The notes under the pieces were generated by a model that worked only from the letters and a program-made list of their open reading frames with translations, had not been told where the DNA came from and did no database searches. The translations under genes and the position numbers were made by a program. A stretch of 64,000 bases of DNA. It comes from Ailanthus altissimus. Its lineage: Eukaryota; Streptophyta; Magnoliopsida; Sapindales; Simaroubaceae. The stretch lies in NCBI GenBank assembly GCA_946807835.1, contig OX327711.1, positions 19,751,501 to 19,815,500 on the forward strand, read 5' to 3'. Positions 36,126 through 50,555 of the stretch are shown here, piece after piece (within the stretch, counting starts at the first letter, position 1; each line of letters starts with the position of its first letter).

Positions 36126-37796
36126 TTAATAGATAACGACTATTTGGGGGGTTTCGGCAAGACCACAACATCGTAAAATATTATTTGTTTAATTTATTTT
36201 ACATATTATTTTAATCATATGTTAAAATATATATTGTAAAATATTTGTAAGATGTAAATTATTAACAACTAAAATATAAAATTTTAAAAAAATTGGCCTT
36301 GAGCATAATAAAAATATATTAAAAGGTATTGTTCTAAAATTAAATAGTCATTTCTTCGTGTGGGTAATAACGAATTTATATAACTTTAAAATACAACTTA
36401 ATACTCATAGCCGATCTCCATCGATAAACACAATCATTAGGAGAAAACACCAAGTCTCCATAATCATAATTGCTCAAAATAAAATATAGAGAATATTTAG
36501 TTTATATTTTATACATAAAATACTTTTCATTTTTTTTTTCTCTTCTTTATTTTCACTCCCACACACACACTCTTTTTCTTCTTTTATTTTTTATTCACAC
36601 ACAATCTCTAAAAAAGAATTACACCCTTTATATAATAGTAGATAAAAGTTAAGGTATTAATATCATTATTAATTTAGTATTATTATAAATTTAAATATTT
36701 TGTAACTCCATTATAATTAATATATAATTTATGTTTAAAATTTGTAACTCTTAGAATTTATTTTTATTAATATGAATTTGAATTTTAAAAATATAACTCC
36801 AAGAATTTTATTATTTGTATTAAATGTTGTAACTGCTCAATTATTTTAATACATATAAAACTCACATAAATGTTGTAAGACAATTAAACTAGGTTTAATG
36901 GATATTTTAAATATATTATAATTACCATATAATAATAATTTATAACTTGTAACTTACCACATAAAAGTTATATTTAAATTATATAACTTATGAAAGATTT
37001 AAAAGATTTTGAAATTTTTTTCTCCAATGGTTTCAATGATATGGTAATATGTGGTAGGTTGTAAGAACAAGTCAACCAAAGTCAGGATGTTCAATACCAA
37101 CCTCTTAGCAGTTGTGATTCCAGAGCAAGGTCTGTCATTTTTTTAAAGAGCTCTTAGAGTTAAAGATACACCATATTTTGAATTTAATTTGGCAATAATC
37201 CATTTATCCAAATAAATTCTATCTTAAACTATAAGAGATATAGAAGTTGAGCTTATATAATAAATAATGAAAAAAAACACAGTTGGCAGAGTGTATTAGG
37301 ATGTTGCTAAAGATATTTTTTTGTTATGTTTGCAGACATTTACACATGAAACAAGATTAGGGTTTGAAATCTTAATCTAGAGATTAAAGGAAACTTGCCT
37401 TTTGAATCATGTCTAAGGCTTTTTGGTTTTTTTTATTGGTACTACATTCGATGAATAATTGCTAGGTCATCAATGAGGTGAAAAAAAATGTTAAAAGAGG
37501 TCAGAGAGGGGATATGTATTATTACCCCCATTTTTTTTATTTTAGGACTTGTAGAAAATTGATGTGAGGACTTGGACTCGAGATGCAACATCTCCCTTGA
37601 TTCCGCAAATTGACACATGAATAACTCCATGTGATACTGTTATGTCTGTTAAATTTTTATGTAGAAATATCAAGCCTAATATTAATTTATGTTTCTATGA
37701 GTAATTATATATTTTGTCTTAATTAAGAAAGTTTTCATTTGTGATGATCTCGAAATGCGGTTTTTAGTGACGTCCATTTTGTGAGTAGGATATATT

Positions 37797-37829
<33 letters not shown>

Positions 37830-38291
37830 TTTTTTTTCTTGAACATTTAATTTATTATACTCAATTGTTTTATAAAAGTGTAGGGAAGATTGATGAAATA
37901 TTTTTTTTTAATAAATGATATATTTTTCTTGAGGACTATTGCCTTAAAATATGCCTTATTTTAGTAAATTATTTATTTTATGTTATAGAAAAAGTATTCA
38001 TATTATAGTTTTGACTCTTAAAATATTTGTCATTGAAATTAAACCTCATTTATATTAATAAAAATTAATTTTAGTAGTTTATGAAATTAAAAAGTATAAA
38101 TATGAAATAATAATATTCTATGAGTTTATATTTATATAAATAAATAAAATTTCAAACCATTAAGTAGTACTTTCCCCTTTAGATTTAAAGACTACATTAA
38201 GATCTTTAGAACTTGTCAATACACAAATAAAGCTTTTGAGTCGTGTGAATGGATACTTTTTCTTTGAATGCTTTTGCTCTACGCATACATA

Positions 38292-41200
38292 TGTCACGCC
38301 CCAAATCTAAAAATATCTAACATCAACATGATTTACACTCATTTAATTATGTGCGCTAATAATAAAAAAGTTTATAATATTTCGAACATAATTTCATCAT
38401 ACATATCCTTAACAAGTCACTAATAAACCCATACAAAATCAAACTATAAATATCTTTGGTGGATCAAAACTCATATACATTCAGGCTTATGTACAACAAG
38501 TCATAAATATGTACATCAGGACAAACCAATTATCCCTCCCCCAAAAAGATATGTCCACCAAATAACACCTAGCAATTTAGGGAACCCCGGAAACAGCTAA
38601 AGCTTTACCAAATTCACTATACGCATATATATCTTCAATCATTTGAAAATCATAATAAACTATAATGAGTATAAAACTCAGTAAACATACTAATTTTTTA
38701 TATACCAAAATACATATACATATAAGCAATGCATAAGTATGATAGGCCATAGTGATTAATAATTAAACTCTTATTAAAATCACATATTGAGTAAGTATTT
38801 GCACATTCTTTCAAAACTTGTAAGAGGAATACCATCACTGAACTATTACTTAGTAGGACTTCATGTTGGCCTAGATGTCTTTAAAAATTTTGATGATTCT
38901 AAATAATAGAGAAAAATCGTATTTATGGACTAAAACATAAAGTTTGGAAAGTTAAAGAAAATTGACCAAAATACAAAAGTTCACTTCACATATCACAATC
39001 CAATTACTGTAGCACGATCTTATAGCAACAGCACTGTTTCTTAACGGTTAAATCACTGAGTAACAATAGTTAGTTAATGTATTAACGGTTGTAACAAATT
39101 GTCGCCGAACAGCAACAACAGACAAAATAATGTAGCAAATGACTAAAAATGGCTAGTTTTTTCATCTTTATAAATACAAGCCCCATTCCCCCTATCTAGA
39201 ATTTTTACTTCATATATCACATAATAAGTCAAGCCTCTTACATATGTAACAATCATAAGACTCAAACACTAATACTGCCCGCTGTTGGGGTGTTAAGTAT
39301 TACGATCCCCCTCGCGGATTTGCTTCGGTTATTGTGCGGTATGTATCGTTGTCCATACCCCCAAAATGCCTTATTACAATATTATTTGCTTTTGGGGCGT
39401 TACGTACTGTCGTCCCCCTCAAGATTTTACCTAGAATGTATGGCATTATATATCGTCGTCTCATACATCAGAAGGCCTTGTAATAATCATCGATGAGTCA
39501 TCCCACATATCACATAAGATGCCTACTAAGTAAATAGTTAGTTCAAGTACATAAAATATATCTTATAGACATATTTCACTTTAAAAGCTTTCTTCGTTAA
39601 ATACATTTTATTTGAAAGCTTACTTTCATAAACACGTGTATAACATATATGTCATACATATTTTTATATATGTCCATACTCACATTTATAAACATATACC
39701 ATTCATATTTTCATATCAAAATATACTTGGAATGATATAAACACATTTCAAATTAGATTTATAAAATCATACACAAACATATACTATGTTTATTATGATT
39801 CTAGGAAAAGTCTAGTATACTTACCTTTATTCAATTACATAAAAAAATTTAATCTCCTTAATCTATCAATAGAGATTAACCCATTTCATAAACATCACTA
39901 CTCACATAAAAATCTTAAAATAGCTTATAAAAGCTATACTAATTACATTTATCACATCCAATTGATTCAATGACTTGGTTTCTCAAAACCTGACAATTTT
40001 AATCACATGCATTTAATTAATTTTTCTTATACATTAATTGATATTCAATTACTACAAAATTAAAATATGTCATTCTTTACTCATATATCATTCTCATACA
40101 TGGAGATTATATCATAATTCTCAAAAAAATTAAATTTATAATCACTCTCAAATCTAAATTATAATCTTGGCAGGATCAACATATTTACTTAACAATATTC
40201 AGTCTTCTAATTTTATAAAATTAAATATCAGCTCAAAACTCATAAAACCATAATAGAATTGCTCTTTACACAAAGTTAGTCCATAATAAATAATCCATAA
40301 TCGAATTAACACAAAATATATTTTTAAATGATTTTATTCCAAGCTTCCAAAATCTACCAAGTAAAAATCCTGCACTGAGTTTATATAGTTTAAAAAATCA
40401 TAATAGTTTGAAATAGTGAGTTAAGTGCTAAAATTTGGATATGTTGTACTAGACATAAAAAAGAATTATGTTCCAGAATATCATAATTTTTTAAGATCAT
40501 TTGACATACCAAAATCTGTTCGACACTTGACCCTTGTGTAGAAACTAACGATTCTCAAAATTTAAGAGTCATTTTTAGAAAATTACCAAAAATTGAGTTT
40601 ATGTAATTTTCAAATGAATCAAAGTTTTATATATTCATAGAATGTCTAGTTCATGGGTTAAAAACCTGGATAAAAAATCAAAGCACAATATTTTATAAAA
40701 ATCATAGACTAAGCCATATTTATATAGTAATTTATAGGTCTGTCATGATTCATCATCTTATCCATGTAATCATCCTCGATAATCAATATATCACAAAATA
40801 ATCATCATATCCTCTATTTAGAAAGTTTTTAAAATTATAACCTCATAAAAATCATACAACAAACATTTAATGTTAGAGAATGAGCTCTAAAATACCTCTT
40901 AGTAGCATAAGATCATTATATCACTCTTAATCTTTTCTTTCTATTCCTCTTGCTCTCTTCTCTTTATCTTGTAAGTCTCAAAGAGTTGGGTGGCTCATAC
41001 TACTAGGGTTAAGGGAAAGATAGGTTTATATAGTGTCCACAAATTTACTTGTTTGCTCTTATTGACTTTTATCGATCCAATTTAACATTACACTTTTTCT
41101 CATAATAACCCATAATCCAATTATAGCATATAGTTTGGACCTAGCCTCATTGAGCCTAAATAAATCATATTCTAACTCATAATACATGTTCTTGGGTCTA

Positions 41201-41381
41201 ATATTAAGCCTACATAATTTCTAGTCTACTTATAATATGCCCAATACTTAACTTAAAAATGGATTCATACTCTAAGTAATAAATAAAGCCTTAATAAAAT
41301 GGTTCTAATACTATACGAACAACAACCATATATAAACATGAAACAAACAATTTCACTTACTATGCACTCGCGGTTACTATA
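38292..41381 (+). mobile_element. Solo LTR, copy 3 (diverged member of the TGTCACGCCCC family)
   Basis: It starts TGTCACGCCCC and ends GGTTACTATA. The flanks ACATA (38287-38291) and GCATA (41382-41386) fit a 5-bp target duplication with one change. It follows copies 1 and 2 in order with blocks such as TATAATGAGTATAAAACTCAG, ACTTAGTAGGACTT and CTATCAATAGAGATTAA, but is clearly more diverged. It carries a 344-bp insertion (38864-39207). No coding domain is present. Confidence 0.8.
38864..39207 (+). mobile_element. 344-bp insertion nested in solo LTR copy 3
   Basis: Compared with copies 1 and 2, copy 3 is interrupted here. The insertion starts TGTTGGCCTAG and is flanked by CTTCA direct repeats (38859-38863 and 39208-39212), which extend to ACTTCAT. 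It holds a TATA-like TTTATAAATACAAG near its right end, which suits a small copia solo LTR in plus orientation. Its right terminus (TTTTTA) is not canonical. Confidence 0.6.
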
Positions 41382-41386
41382 GCATA

Positions 41387-42480
41387 AGATGAGGATTTGA
41401 TTAGTAAGTTATGTGTACATCCAATACTCTGCCTGAGGAGTATCGAGTACAATAAAGTTTTTCTTAGGTACTAGTTTAGTGTAAGATTTTAAAAAAGTTA
41501 TAATTCTATGATATGTATTACTTATGAACCATTTTATGAAAATTATTTATGAGATCATGTTAAATTTTGCAAAACTTTCATATTTAGCATGAGAACAATG
41601 GAATTTGTTGATTTGCATGGAATTTTGGAATTTGTATATCATACGCATTAATATCGGTATCTACATTATAAAAGTTCAATATTATTATCATTATTACTAT
41701 TATTATTATCTTTATTATATTTCTTAGTTATTTAAACTAATCTATTATTGGGTTTGCAAAAAAATTAACCGCCCTTCTCTTATTCTCCTATCAGAAAATT
41801 GTAGACTTTTTCAACTTAGTAACTAGTTAAGGTAGGTTAGTGATGATGCTCTAGGTTATTTTTATGAGTCACGTGGGATCCATAGACTTCCCTTGTTATC
41901 TTTTGGTTGTAGTAACTTATTTATATTAGAATATTTGATTTTAGATATGTATTACATTATTTGGGGAGAATGGGCATTTGATGCCATGTTGTTAACATTG
42001 TCCTAGCTAAAATATGTAGATGAATGTGTTATATAGATGTATTTTTCATTTGATGATGATGGTTATGTGTTATGAATGAGAAATGGGAATTTTAGAAGTA
42101 TAATAGTTTGTGTTAAGTTTATAAAAGTGTTTATCTTTTAAGTCATAATTTTGGAATGTTAAAAAAAATGATATTTTAGGGTGAGTTGTTTCAGCTTGTA
42201 GTCGAGATCTACTATGAAGTTCATAGGAAACTTCGAGGCAAGTTGCTTCAACTTGTGTTTTTTCATTAGCTTTAGTTACATGAGTGTATCCTTATTTTGA
42301 GTTATCTTTCTTCCAAATGGGCCTTAGCCTAGGGGTCCACATGCTTTTGGCCTTTAATTAGTGCAATCTTATGCCTATCAAATCACAATGAATAGATTAA
42401 GCCATAAGGTAGTTAGGTTCACATGTCTTATCTTGTTTAACATATATAAATATATGGATGAGCTTGGACTTAGGCCTTTA
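41387..42480. other. Unassigned AT-rich segment
   Basis: About 1.1 kb with no supported gene. It contains an ATT-rich run (41.68-41.72 kb). It separates solo LTR copy 3 from the truncated left end of Copia-D and may include sequence that replaced most of that element's 3' LTR. Confidence 0.35.
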
Positions 42481-42549
42481 TAAAGATGCTAACTAGGATC
42501 CAACTCAACCAACCCAAGGTAGCTAACATGTCATGCACATTCTCTAACA
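42481..42549 (-). repeat. Copia-D 3' LTR stub
   Basis: About 70 bp match the outer end of the right LTR (AAGATGCTAACTAGGATCCA versus AAGATGCTAACTAAGATCCA). The remaining roughly 250 bp expected to the left are not recognisable, so this LTR is truncated or replaced. Confidence 0.6.
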
Positions 42550-45500
42550 CGACCCTTTAAATGAAAATGTGAAGTTTAAACTTTTAGCATGTGTTTAAAG
42601 TAGTAGACTTGTTACAACTGAGGGGCTTAGTAAAAATGTCTATTTTTGTATTCTTTAATAGTAAACATTGTGTGACAATCTCGTTGCTAGATACCTTATC
42701 CTAAAAGAAGTGAATGTTTATCTCCACATGCTTGATTCTACCATGATGGGCGAGATTGTTTTATTAATATTATTACACTAGAATTATCATAGTAAACAAG
42801 TGGTGGTGAAGCTGAGTATAACTACATCTTTGACATCAGTGACATCACCCAACATATCTAAGTTGTGACACTGGCAAGGGCTCTATACTTTGACTCATAA
42901 TTTGATCTTGCAACCACCATTTGGATCTTTGAAGACTAAGAAACAAAATTATGTCTAAGAAATATTCAATAGCCACCAACTAATTTTCTATCAAATTTGT
43001 CTGTATCACCATATGTTGTCAAAATATTTTGTCCATATTTTGAAAGTAACAAACTATGACCTATTATTCCTTTAAGATACCTCAAAAGAGTTTTGCATGC
43101 CTACCAGTGAATATTAGATGGACGCTCCATAAATTGACTAAGTTTATTTATTGTATAGGCTATCTTAAGTTTGGTGATAGTCAAGTACTTCAATGCACCG
43201 ATTATGCTTCTATATAATTTTGATTCTGAGAATTCATCACCTACCTTTTTATCAAGCTTTGACTTGTGACCATTAGGGTGTCATGACCATTTGCTTGACT
43301 CATATTTGTTCTCTAAATCAAATCACTAATGTATTTGGTTTGTGAAAGTTTCATGCCATAACAATCCCTGGTAACTTTTATAACAAAGAAAGTAATGGAG
43401 AAAACACTGATCCTTAATAGTAAAGCATTTGTTCAAGTTTGAAACAACTTGATTTAATGCTATCGGATCACTTCTTATATTAGGAATATCATTCATATAG
43501 ACTAGCACATAAGTTATGTAAGTGTTTTTGCATTGAATAAATAATGTAGGATCAAATTAGTATTTGTAAATCCCCAACTAATTAAAGCCACTTTAAGCTT
43601 TTTCAACTATATTCTAGGTGTTCGTTTTAGACCATATAATATTTTTTTCTTCATTTACACACATGCAAAGACTTGTTACAATCCATAGACCCTTTTTGTT
43701 GTAGCATGGATACATCTTCTTATAATTCTCCATTCAAAAAAGTATTGTTTACATCTATATGTCTAAAATTTCTAAACCTTTCATCACATCGAAGCTTAAA
43801 ATCACTCATATTGTCGGAGTTTTGGCCACTAAATTGTATATCTTCAAGTAATCAATTCCAGTCACCTAATAGAAACCCTTTGAAACAAAATGATCCTTAT
43901 ACCTTTTAATAGAACCATCATATTGATATTTAATTTTAAAGACCCACTTATTGCCTACCAACTTTTGTTTATTAGAAAAATGAACCAAATCTCTTATTTT
44001 GTTAAGTACAAGTGCTTGATACTCTGCGGCTTGTGTCCACTTGACATCTAATAAGGCTTATGTAATAATAGAAAGAATATTATGAGAGGTAAAGTATTCT
44101 TGTGTAGAGGTACTAAGATATGTTTTAGGCTTACAAATGTCTGCCTTTTGCTTTGATTATCATAGGATAAGCAGGTGTCAAGTTGAGTTTATTTGGTTTT
44201 GAAGACATGGTAGTGGTGTTATTATTTAAAGACAATAGTGATGTAATTTATATGATATTTGGACAGGGTAATATATATTCCAAGAGATGAAGTGCTAAGA
44301 ATTGAGAGAAGACTTGTGGTAATTTCTATAATGGTGGGGTTGCTAACTTTTGAGAAGACAAAATTAGGTTCTAAAGCTACCGGTATTGTATTCACTGTTC
44401 CTAGACTATGTTTAGTACTAATAAGTAAGAAAACTATTTTTAACACACAAACAATCTATAAAGGTTGAAACTAGTTCATGTATTATTAGTGAAACTATAG
44501 ACTGATTTACGAACAATTTTTGGGTCGGGTTTAAAAGGAAATTTTATTTCATGAAAAATGACATGTCTTGCAATAGAGGCATTACTTCACTCACTGAGAC
44601 ACTTATACCCTTTATGGACTTGGCTATAGCCAATAAAAACACTTTAGTTGTTCAAAATTATAACTTAGTATTATTATCAAAGAAAAAGAAAAATAGGTAC
44701 AACCAAATACTTTGAGAAAAGTGTAATCTGATTTTATGCCAAAAAAATTTAAAATGGTGATATATTGCAAAGTACAACTATTGGAAGATGGTTTATAAGA
44801 TCAGTCAAAGTTTTAACGACTTCCCTTTAAAAACATAAATGAAGGTAAGCTTATGTCTACAAGGTGATTATGTTTTCTTTCTAATTTTTTCATTTTGATT
44901 ATGAATGTGTGAACTATGTTTTCTAAAACGAATGCCTTATTACTTGAAAACTGAAGTCTAAACTCACCTTACTAATTAGACTGCACATTTTTAGTTTGTG
45001 TTTCAAATTATTTTTTTCACTATAATTATGAATTCAAGAAAAGTTAAGTAGGTTTCAATGTAACTTATACTTAGTCAAATTGTGTTTCATAAGAAAAGTT
45101 AAATTATTTTTCCACCAAATATACTTTGTCAAAGGATATACTTAAGTATATCTGGTGTAATCATTAAGAAAGCTTATGTAATATTTATAACCTTGAGTTA
45201 ATTTGTAGCAGCTATTCCCTAAATATTTGTTTTGACCAATTCAAGAGGCTTGGTTACTTTTGAAGCAGAAATGCCAAAATATAACTTATGAGTTTTGCCT
45301 TGTTAACAATGAGATAGAAAATTTAGACTAATGAAATAATATAATTGCACTTTATTAAATTGAGAAATATCTTTAAAATCTTTCATAATTTTCTTTAGTA
45401 CATTTTAACTAGGATAACTTAACTTCATATGAAGCAAATTAAATTGACTCAAAAGAATTTTTATTACCTAACTCTAATCCTAAACTTGAATCTAAACTAT

Positions 45501-46200
45501 TTCTGAGATGGAGGTTCTTTATTGCTTTCAGCTAATAAGGAAAGTAGATTGTTGTGCATATTAAAAGATGGAGAGTCCTTAGCTAGTAACTAATATAGCA
45601 GCACAATTCTTTACTATTTGTCATTAATAAGCCAGCTATTTTTGTAAAATTCAATAAAAACAAAGTTTTCAGATACTATTTTAGATACACTATTAGGTTC
45701 TGTGTAATTTGAGAAATAAATAAAGTATTTTTTAATAACAAATTCTTATGCCTATAATGTTTAACAGAGAAATGACTTTTACTAGTGCGAGAAATGTGTA
45801 AATTTATTAGCATTTCCTACTACCACCTTCTCAGTGCCTTTATATTCCACTTCTAGTATTGAGATAGCTAAGTTTGTGAAGTAATTAGTAGCCCTATTAT
45901 CAATGTACTAATTCTAATCATTTGAACCATTTGATTATAACTATATAGGGTGCAAATGAATTTTGGTTTCTTGTTCCACCTTGAAGACCAATATTATTGT
46001 TGCCAACAAGTTGTAGTAGTGTGTCATATTTTGCTATATATTTGACAAATTGTTTTATTGATTATTTGAACCTTGAAGTTGTATATATATTTGCTATATA
46101 TTTGACAACAAGTTGTACATTGCCAACAAGTTGTAGCAATGTACTAATTCTAATCATTTGAACCATTTGATTATAGCTATATAGGCTGCAAATGAATTTT
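42550..46200 (-). pseudogene. Copia-D pol remnant
   Basis: Minus-strand homology without long frames. RNase H traces (VYYDNSS-type) are at 42.65-42.97 kb. RT is at 43.3-44.0 kb, with the YVDD site changed to YMND (VYMNDI at 43326-43508). Integrase C-terminal traces (LAIAKSIKGIS region) are near 44.55-44.65 kb. Dozens of stops and indels make this the oldest copia copy in the window. Confidence 0.75.
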
Positions 46201-46296
46201 GGTTTCTTGTTCTACCTTGTAGACCAATATTATTGCTGCAAACAAGTTGTAGCAATGTGTCCTATTTTGCTATATATTTGACAAATTGTTTTATTG
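45901..46296. repeat. 160-bp direct duplication in Copia-D
   Basis: A segment starting CAATGTACTAATTCTAATCA occurs at 45901-46060 and 46138-46296, about 237 bp apart, with a shorter related spacer in between. Base changes are few, so it arose after most of the element had decayed. Confidence 0.85.
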
Positions 46297-46632
46297 TTAT
46301 AGCTTATTGTTGAAATTTCTTCTTTTAGAATATTTGCCTTTGCCCTTTCCTCGGTTAAAATAGCCTTCTCTACCTCCTTGTTTCTTATGCTGCCCATAAT
46401 TTTGAGAAAAATAAGCAAAAAAAACTTGCCTTGAATAAGTATTGGCTAATATGTCCAAGCTAGAATGTGAGGTTAACTAATCAATCATGCTTTCATGATT
46501 AAGAAGTACTGTATATACCTCTTGCACAATAGGTAATTTAGTCTCAAAAGTAATGTTAACTATAATGGAATCGAAGTCAAGATCGAGACCAGGTAAAATA
46601 TAAAGAATCAAGTTATCATCAGCAACTGTATA
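46230..46632 (-). pseudogene. Copia-D gag C-terminal half
   Basis: 46477-46632 (minus) has the gag block ADDNLILYILPGLDLDFDSI and TKLPIVQEVYTVLLNHES. 46230-46418 has a damaged zinc knuckle, CQIYSKIGHIATTC, in which the second Cys is Tyr. The frame is interrupted by solo LTR copy 2 at 46633, inserted within gag. Confidence 0.82.
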
Positions 46633-49484
46633 TGTCACGCCCCAGACCCAAAAGATCCGACACACGACATCACTTACATTCATTCACTGCATGTGCACTC
46701 ATAAATAATATTACACAAAATTTTCAACTTTCATTCAACACAGAAATCCTTAGCAAGTTGCTAGTAAGTTCAACACTAAAATCAACCCATAACTTAACAT
46801 ATAAATATAAACTTCTCTTGACCATATTTAAACATTCATTTCAATTCCTTTCAGAATTATAACAATTGAATTATGACTGGGACAATTAATAAACCGGAGA
46901 TACGCAGAGTTTTCTCAGAGATTAACACTCTACTACGTCACCAGTAGCAACTTTGTTACCGGAAGCCCAGAATATATTCATTGCAAATTCTTACTTGAAA
47001 TCAACTAGTAACCACACTTTGAAAACTTAAATCAAATCCAGCCACACACAATGAAATAATACATAAGTATTTATTCAATAGGGACAAACCAAATATCCTA
47101 TCCCACGTGTCCCCAAATGAAACACACAACAACCTAGCAACTTAGGGAACCCAAGGAACAGCAGAAGCCTTGCCAAATCCGCTAAGCACACATGTACCTT
47201 ATTTACCTGAAATCACCATAAACTATAATGAGTATAAAACTCAGTAAGCATACTAGTTTTTCATATATCAAATACAAATACATATATGTACACAATGCAT
47301 ATGTATGATATGCTGTGATCAATCAAAATCATAATCTTATCAAATCACATATCATGTAAGCGCTTACACATTCTTTCAAAATACATAATAGGAATACCAT
47401 CACTCAACCACTACTTAGTAGGACTTACATATCACATATCACATAATGAGCCAAATGTCACTCGTAGGTGACATACCGTATGAGAGGAATAGTACAAGTG
47501 AGGTCTTTAAATCACACATATATAACGCTTATGCCCGAAGGTAAAAGCCAAACCCTCACCCTGATCATCGGTGAGTCCTCTCACATGTACCAATACGCCA
47601 CCACACGAATGTGATGACTCACACTTCCTTTAGGTACCAATAGGATCCTCCCTACATACGGAACACATAACATATACCAATCCCGAAGGAAATGCCACAC
47701 ATAAAGGCTCCACAAATCACATAAAATGCCTACTAAGTTAACAGTGAGTTCAAGTACCCTCAAATCACAAAATATTTCTCATGGACATATTACACTTCAA
47801 AAGCTTTCTTTGTTAAACGCATCTTATTTTGGAAAGCTCACTTTCAAAAACACATGTATGTCCATGCTCAATGTCAATGCTCACATTCATAAACATATAT
47901 TCACATTTCATATCAAAATATACTTTGACATATCATAAACATATTCTTAACCCCATTTACAAAATCATACAAAACAATTATTATGTTTATTGTGATTCCA
48001 GTAGTAAGTCTAGTATACTTACCTCTTAACACTTTCAACTACAAGGCTTAAATCTCCTTAACCTATCAATGGAGATTAATCATTTCATAAGCCTCACAAT
48101 TCACACAAAATACTTTAAATAGCTTACAAAATTATACACAATGCATTTATCACATCAAATTGGTCTAAATATTTGGTTTCTCAAAACCTGTCATTCTGAC
48201 CACTTACACTTAACAAAAATTTCTAATACATCAAATGATGTCCAATTACTCCGAAATCAGAATATATCATTCTTGACTCATATATACTTCTTATATATGA
48301 ATATTATATCAAAATTCCTACACAATCCATTCCATACACACCATCGAATCCAAACTACAAACCTGACATGATCAAGATACTTACTGAACAGTATTCAATC
48401 TCCCAATTTTATAAAATCATATACTAACTCAAAAATTATAAAACTACCACATAATTACTCTTAACACATATCTCAGTCCATGATAAATATTTGGCTTCCA
48501 AATCACTGTCAAAAGTATTTTAAAACTATTTTATTTCATAACTTTAAAAATCTGTTAATCAAATACTACAATGAGCTGATACACTTTAGAAATTCATAAC
48601 ACTTCAACCACATTGATCCAAATTCTCAATTCCGAGTATATCATATTAGACATATAAAATTATCATATTCCACAAATTCGTAATTTTTAAAGATCATTCA
48701 GCAGGTCAAAAATTATTTTCCACTGTATCATACTGTTTACACAGGAAATTTCCAGAATTTCAGGGTCATTTTGGTAAATTCACTACAAATTTAATTTCCG
48801 AGATTTTCAGTCGATTAAAAGTCTCAGATGATCCTAAACATGTCTAATTTCATATAATAAAAATTGAAAACCAGAATCGAATCACAACAATTTATAAAAT
48901 TCCTAGATCAAGAGGTTATCCAGCAGAAATTCCATAATTCATCATGATTTATCAAACTATCTTATAGATCATCATCAATTCTCATATGATCTTACGAAAT
49001 ACACAACAAATCCTCAATTATACATATTTTCAGAAATCAAAACTTAAAGTAATTAACTTAATTAATACCAATAAATTGAGAAATACGTATGATATACCTC
49101 TTGAAATTCAAATTTCCAATTTCTTCTTCTTTTTCTTCTTCTTCTTCTCTTTCTCTCTCCTTTATTTCTCTCTTCTCTCTCTAAAAATGGGTAGCTAGAC
49201 CAAAATGAGAGAATTAGGGTTTTTAAAAGTGTATTTTTATACTAAGTGGTTAATTTTTGGTATTTACGAATTTACCCCCAAAACTTTCAAAGTATTACAA
49301 TTTGGTCCCTAAAATAAATCTAAAGTCTTGCAATTAAACCCAATGCTAATAGTATCACCTTAACCTATACAAACACTACTAATAAAAATATATAAATCAA
49401 GTATCACCAACATACAAATAAAATACATATATTTATACATATATAAATACTTATTCTTACCAGTCGTGGATACTGGTTACTACA
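46633..49484 (+). mobile_element. Solo LTR, copy 2 (TGTCACGCCCC family)
   Basis: 2.85 kb starting TGTCACGCCCCAGACCC and ending GGTTACTACA, with a perfect 5-bp duplication GTATA (46628-46632 and 49485-49489). It is the inverted, highly similar counterpart of 13318-16034 and is slightly longer because it keeps about 140 bp near its 5' end. It inserted into gag of Copia-D, whose reading resumes on the far side. Confidence 0.9.
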
Positions 49485-49510
49485 GTATATCTTAGAGCAG
49501 CCAAATAATT

Positions 49511-49929
49511 TGTATTAGATTAAACTAAATTTATTTAGAAAATACTTAAATTATTTTATTTGAGTTAGTTTAAAAGATTCATAGATTAGTGATTTTCTTG
49601 TAGGATTTACCTTATTAAAGTATAGTCCAAATTGTACAAGGATTAAGCAAACATGTTCAACAAGAACTCATTATATAAATAGGCTAGAGGATCAATAAAA
49701 AAAATTATAAGGGAGAAATTATGTGAGGGTGTATATAGAAAATATTTAAGAGTACTCTTATATTTTATATTATAAAATTATAGTGGATTATTCTCTCATC
49801 TGTGGATGTAACCCAAATTAGAGTGAACCATGTTAAGTTTCTTTAATTCTTTGTGCGATTAATCTTGATGTTTGATATACTTCTATTATATATTTTTTTT
49901 AAATAAGTTATAAAAGCTAACTACGAATA
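49511..49929 (+). repeat. TRIM-like element 5' LTR
   Basis: About 420 bp, starting TGTATTAGATTAAAC. It is longer than the right copy because of small indels. Confidence 0.72.
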
Positions 49930-50555
49930 AATGGTAGCAAATTCAAGTCAAAGACTCTAGAGCTAATATCATAGCCAAGTTAAAGACCCCCTAGTAGATA
50001 TCAAAGCTAAGTGAAAAGCTAAGAGCCAAAGAGTAGCCAAAGATGGGCCAAGTTAAATATTCTGGTTATATTAGTGCCAACATATATCTCAAAGGCAAAG
50101 AAAGCAATGACAAATTAAAAAAAATAAAATCAAGTTCAAATATATATTCATCAATAAAAAAGAGATAAATAGTAAAATTCAACATCTATAAGAGTAACGT
50201 TTGTGCAGAAGCTATAAAAAACTTTGATTTAAGTTGATGGAGCACTCGAAATTATTTAGGAACAGAGTTGTCCCAATAATTAAAAATCTCAATTGAGTTA
50301 AAATAAAATAATAAAATTCAATGAGATAATCTAGTAAGTTGCTAGGTTAAAGGAAAAAATAAGGACAGTGAGTGCGTGTATGAAAAAAAGAATTTGTCCA
50401 CAAAAGTGATAAATATATATTAATTCTCATGAAAAGCCTTAAGTGAGTATGACACATAGTTTCTGCAGTGACAGAAATTAGAGTTTGGCTTAAGGGAGGC
50501 CATAAAAAATTAAATTAAATATGATTTATTGAAAAGTTTAGTTTAAGAGGGACAA

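Larger units (their letters stand above)
33553..38286. other. Intergenic region downstream of DOG1
   Basis: No gene is supported. It holds TA microsatellites (about 33568-33588 and 37795-37820), an inverted-repeat MITE-like element (about 35262-35443), a solo LTR fragment of the Copia-D family (35865-36125) and long AT-rich runs. The patch at 34.30-34.75 kb is closer to coding base composition, but all frames are interrupted. Confidence 0.45.
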
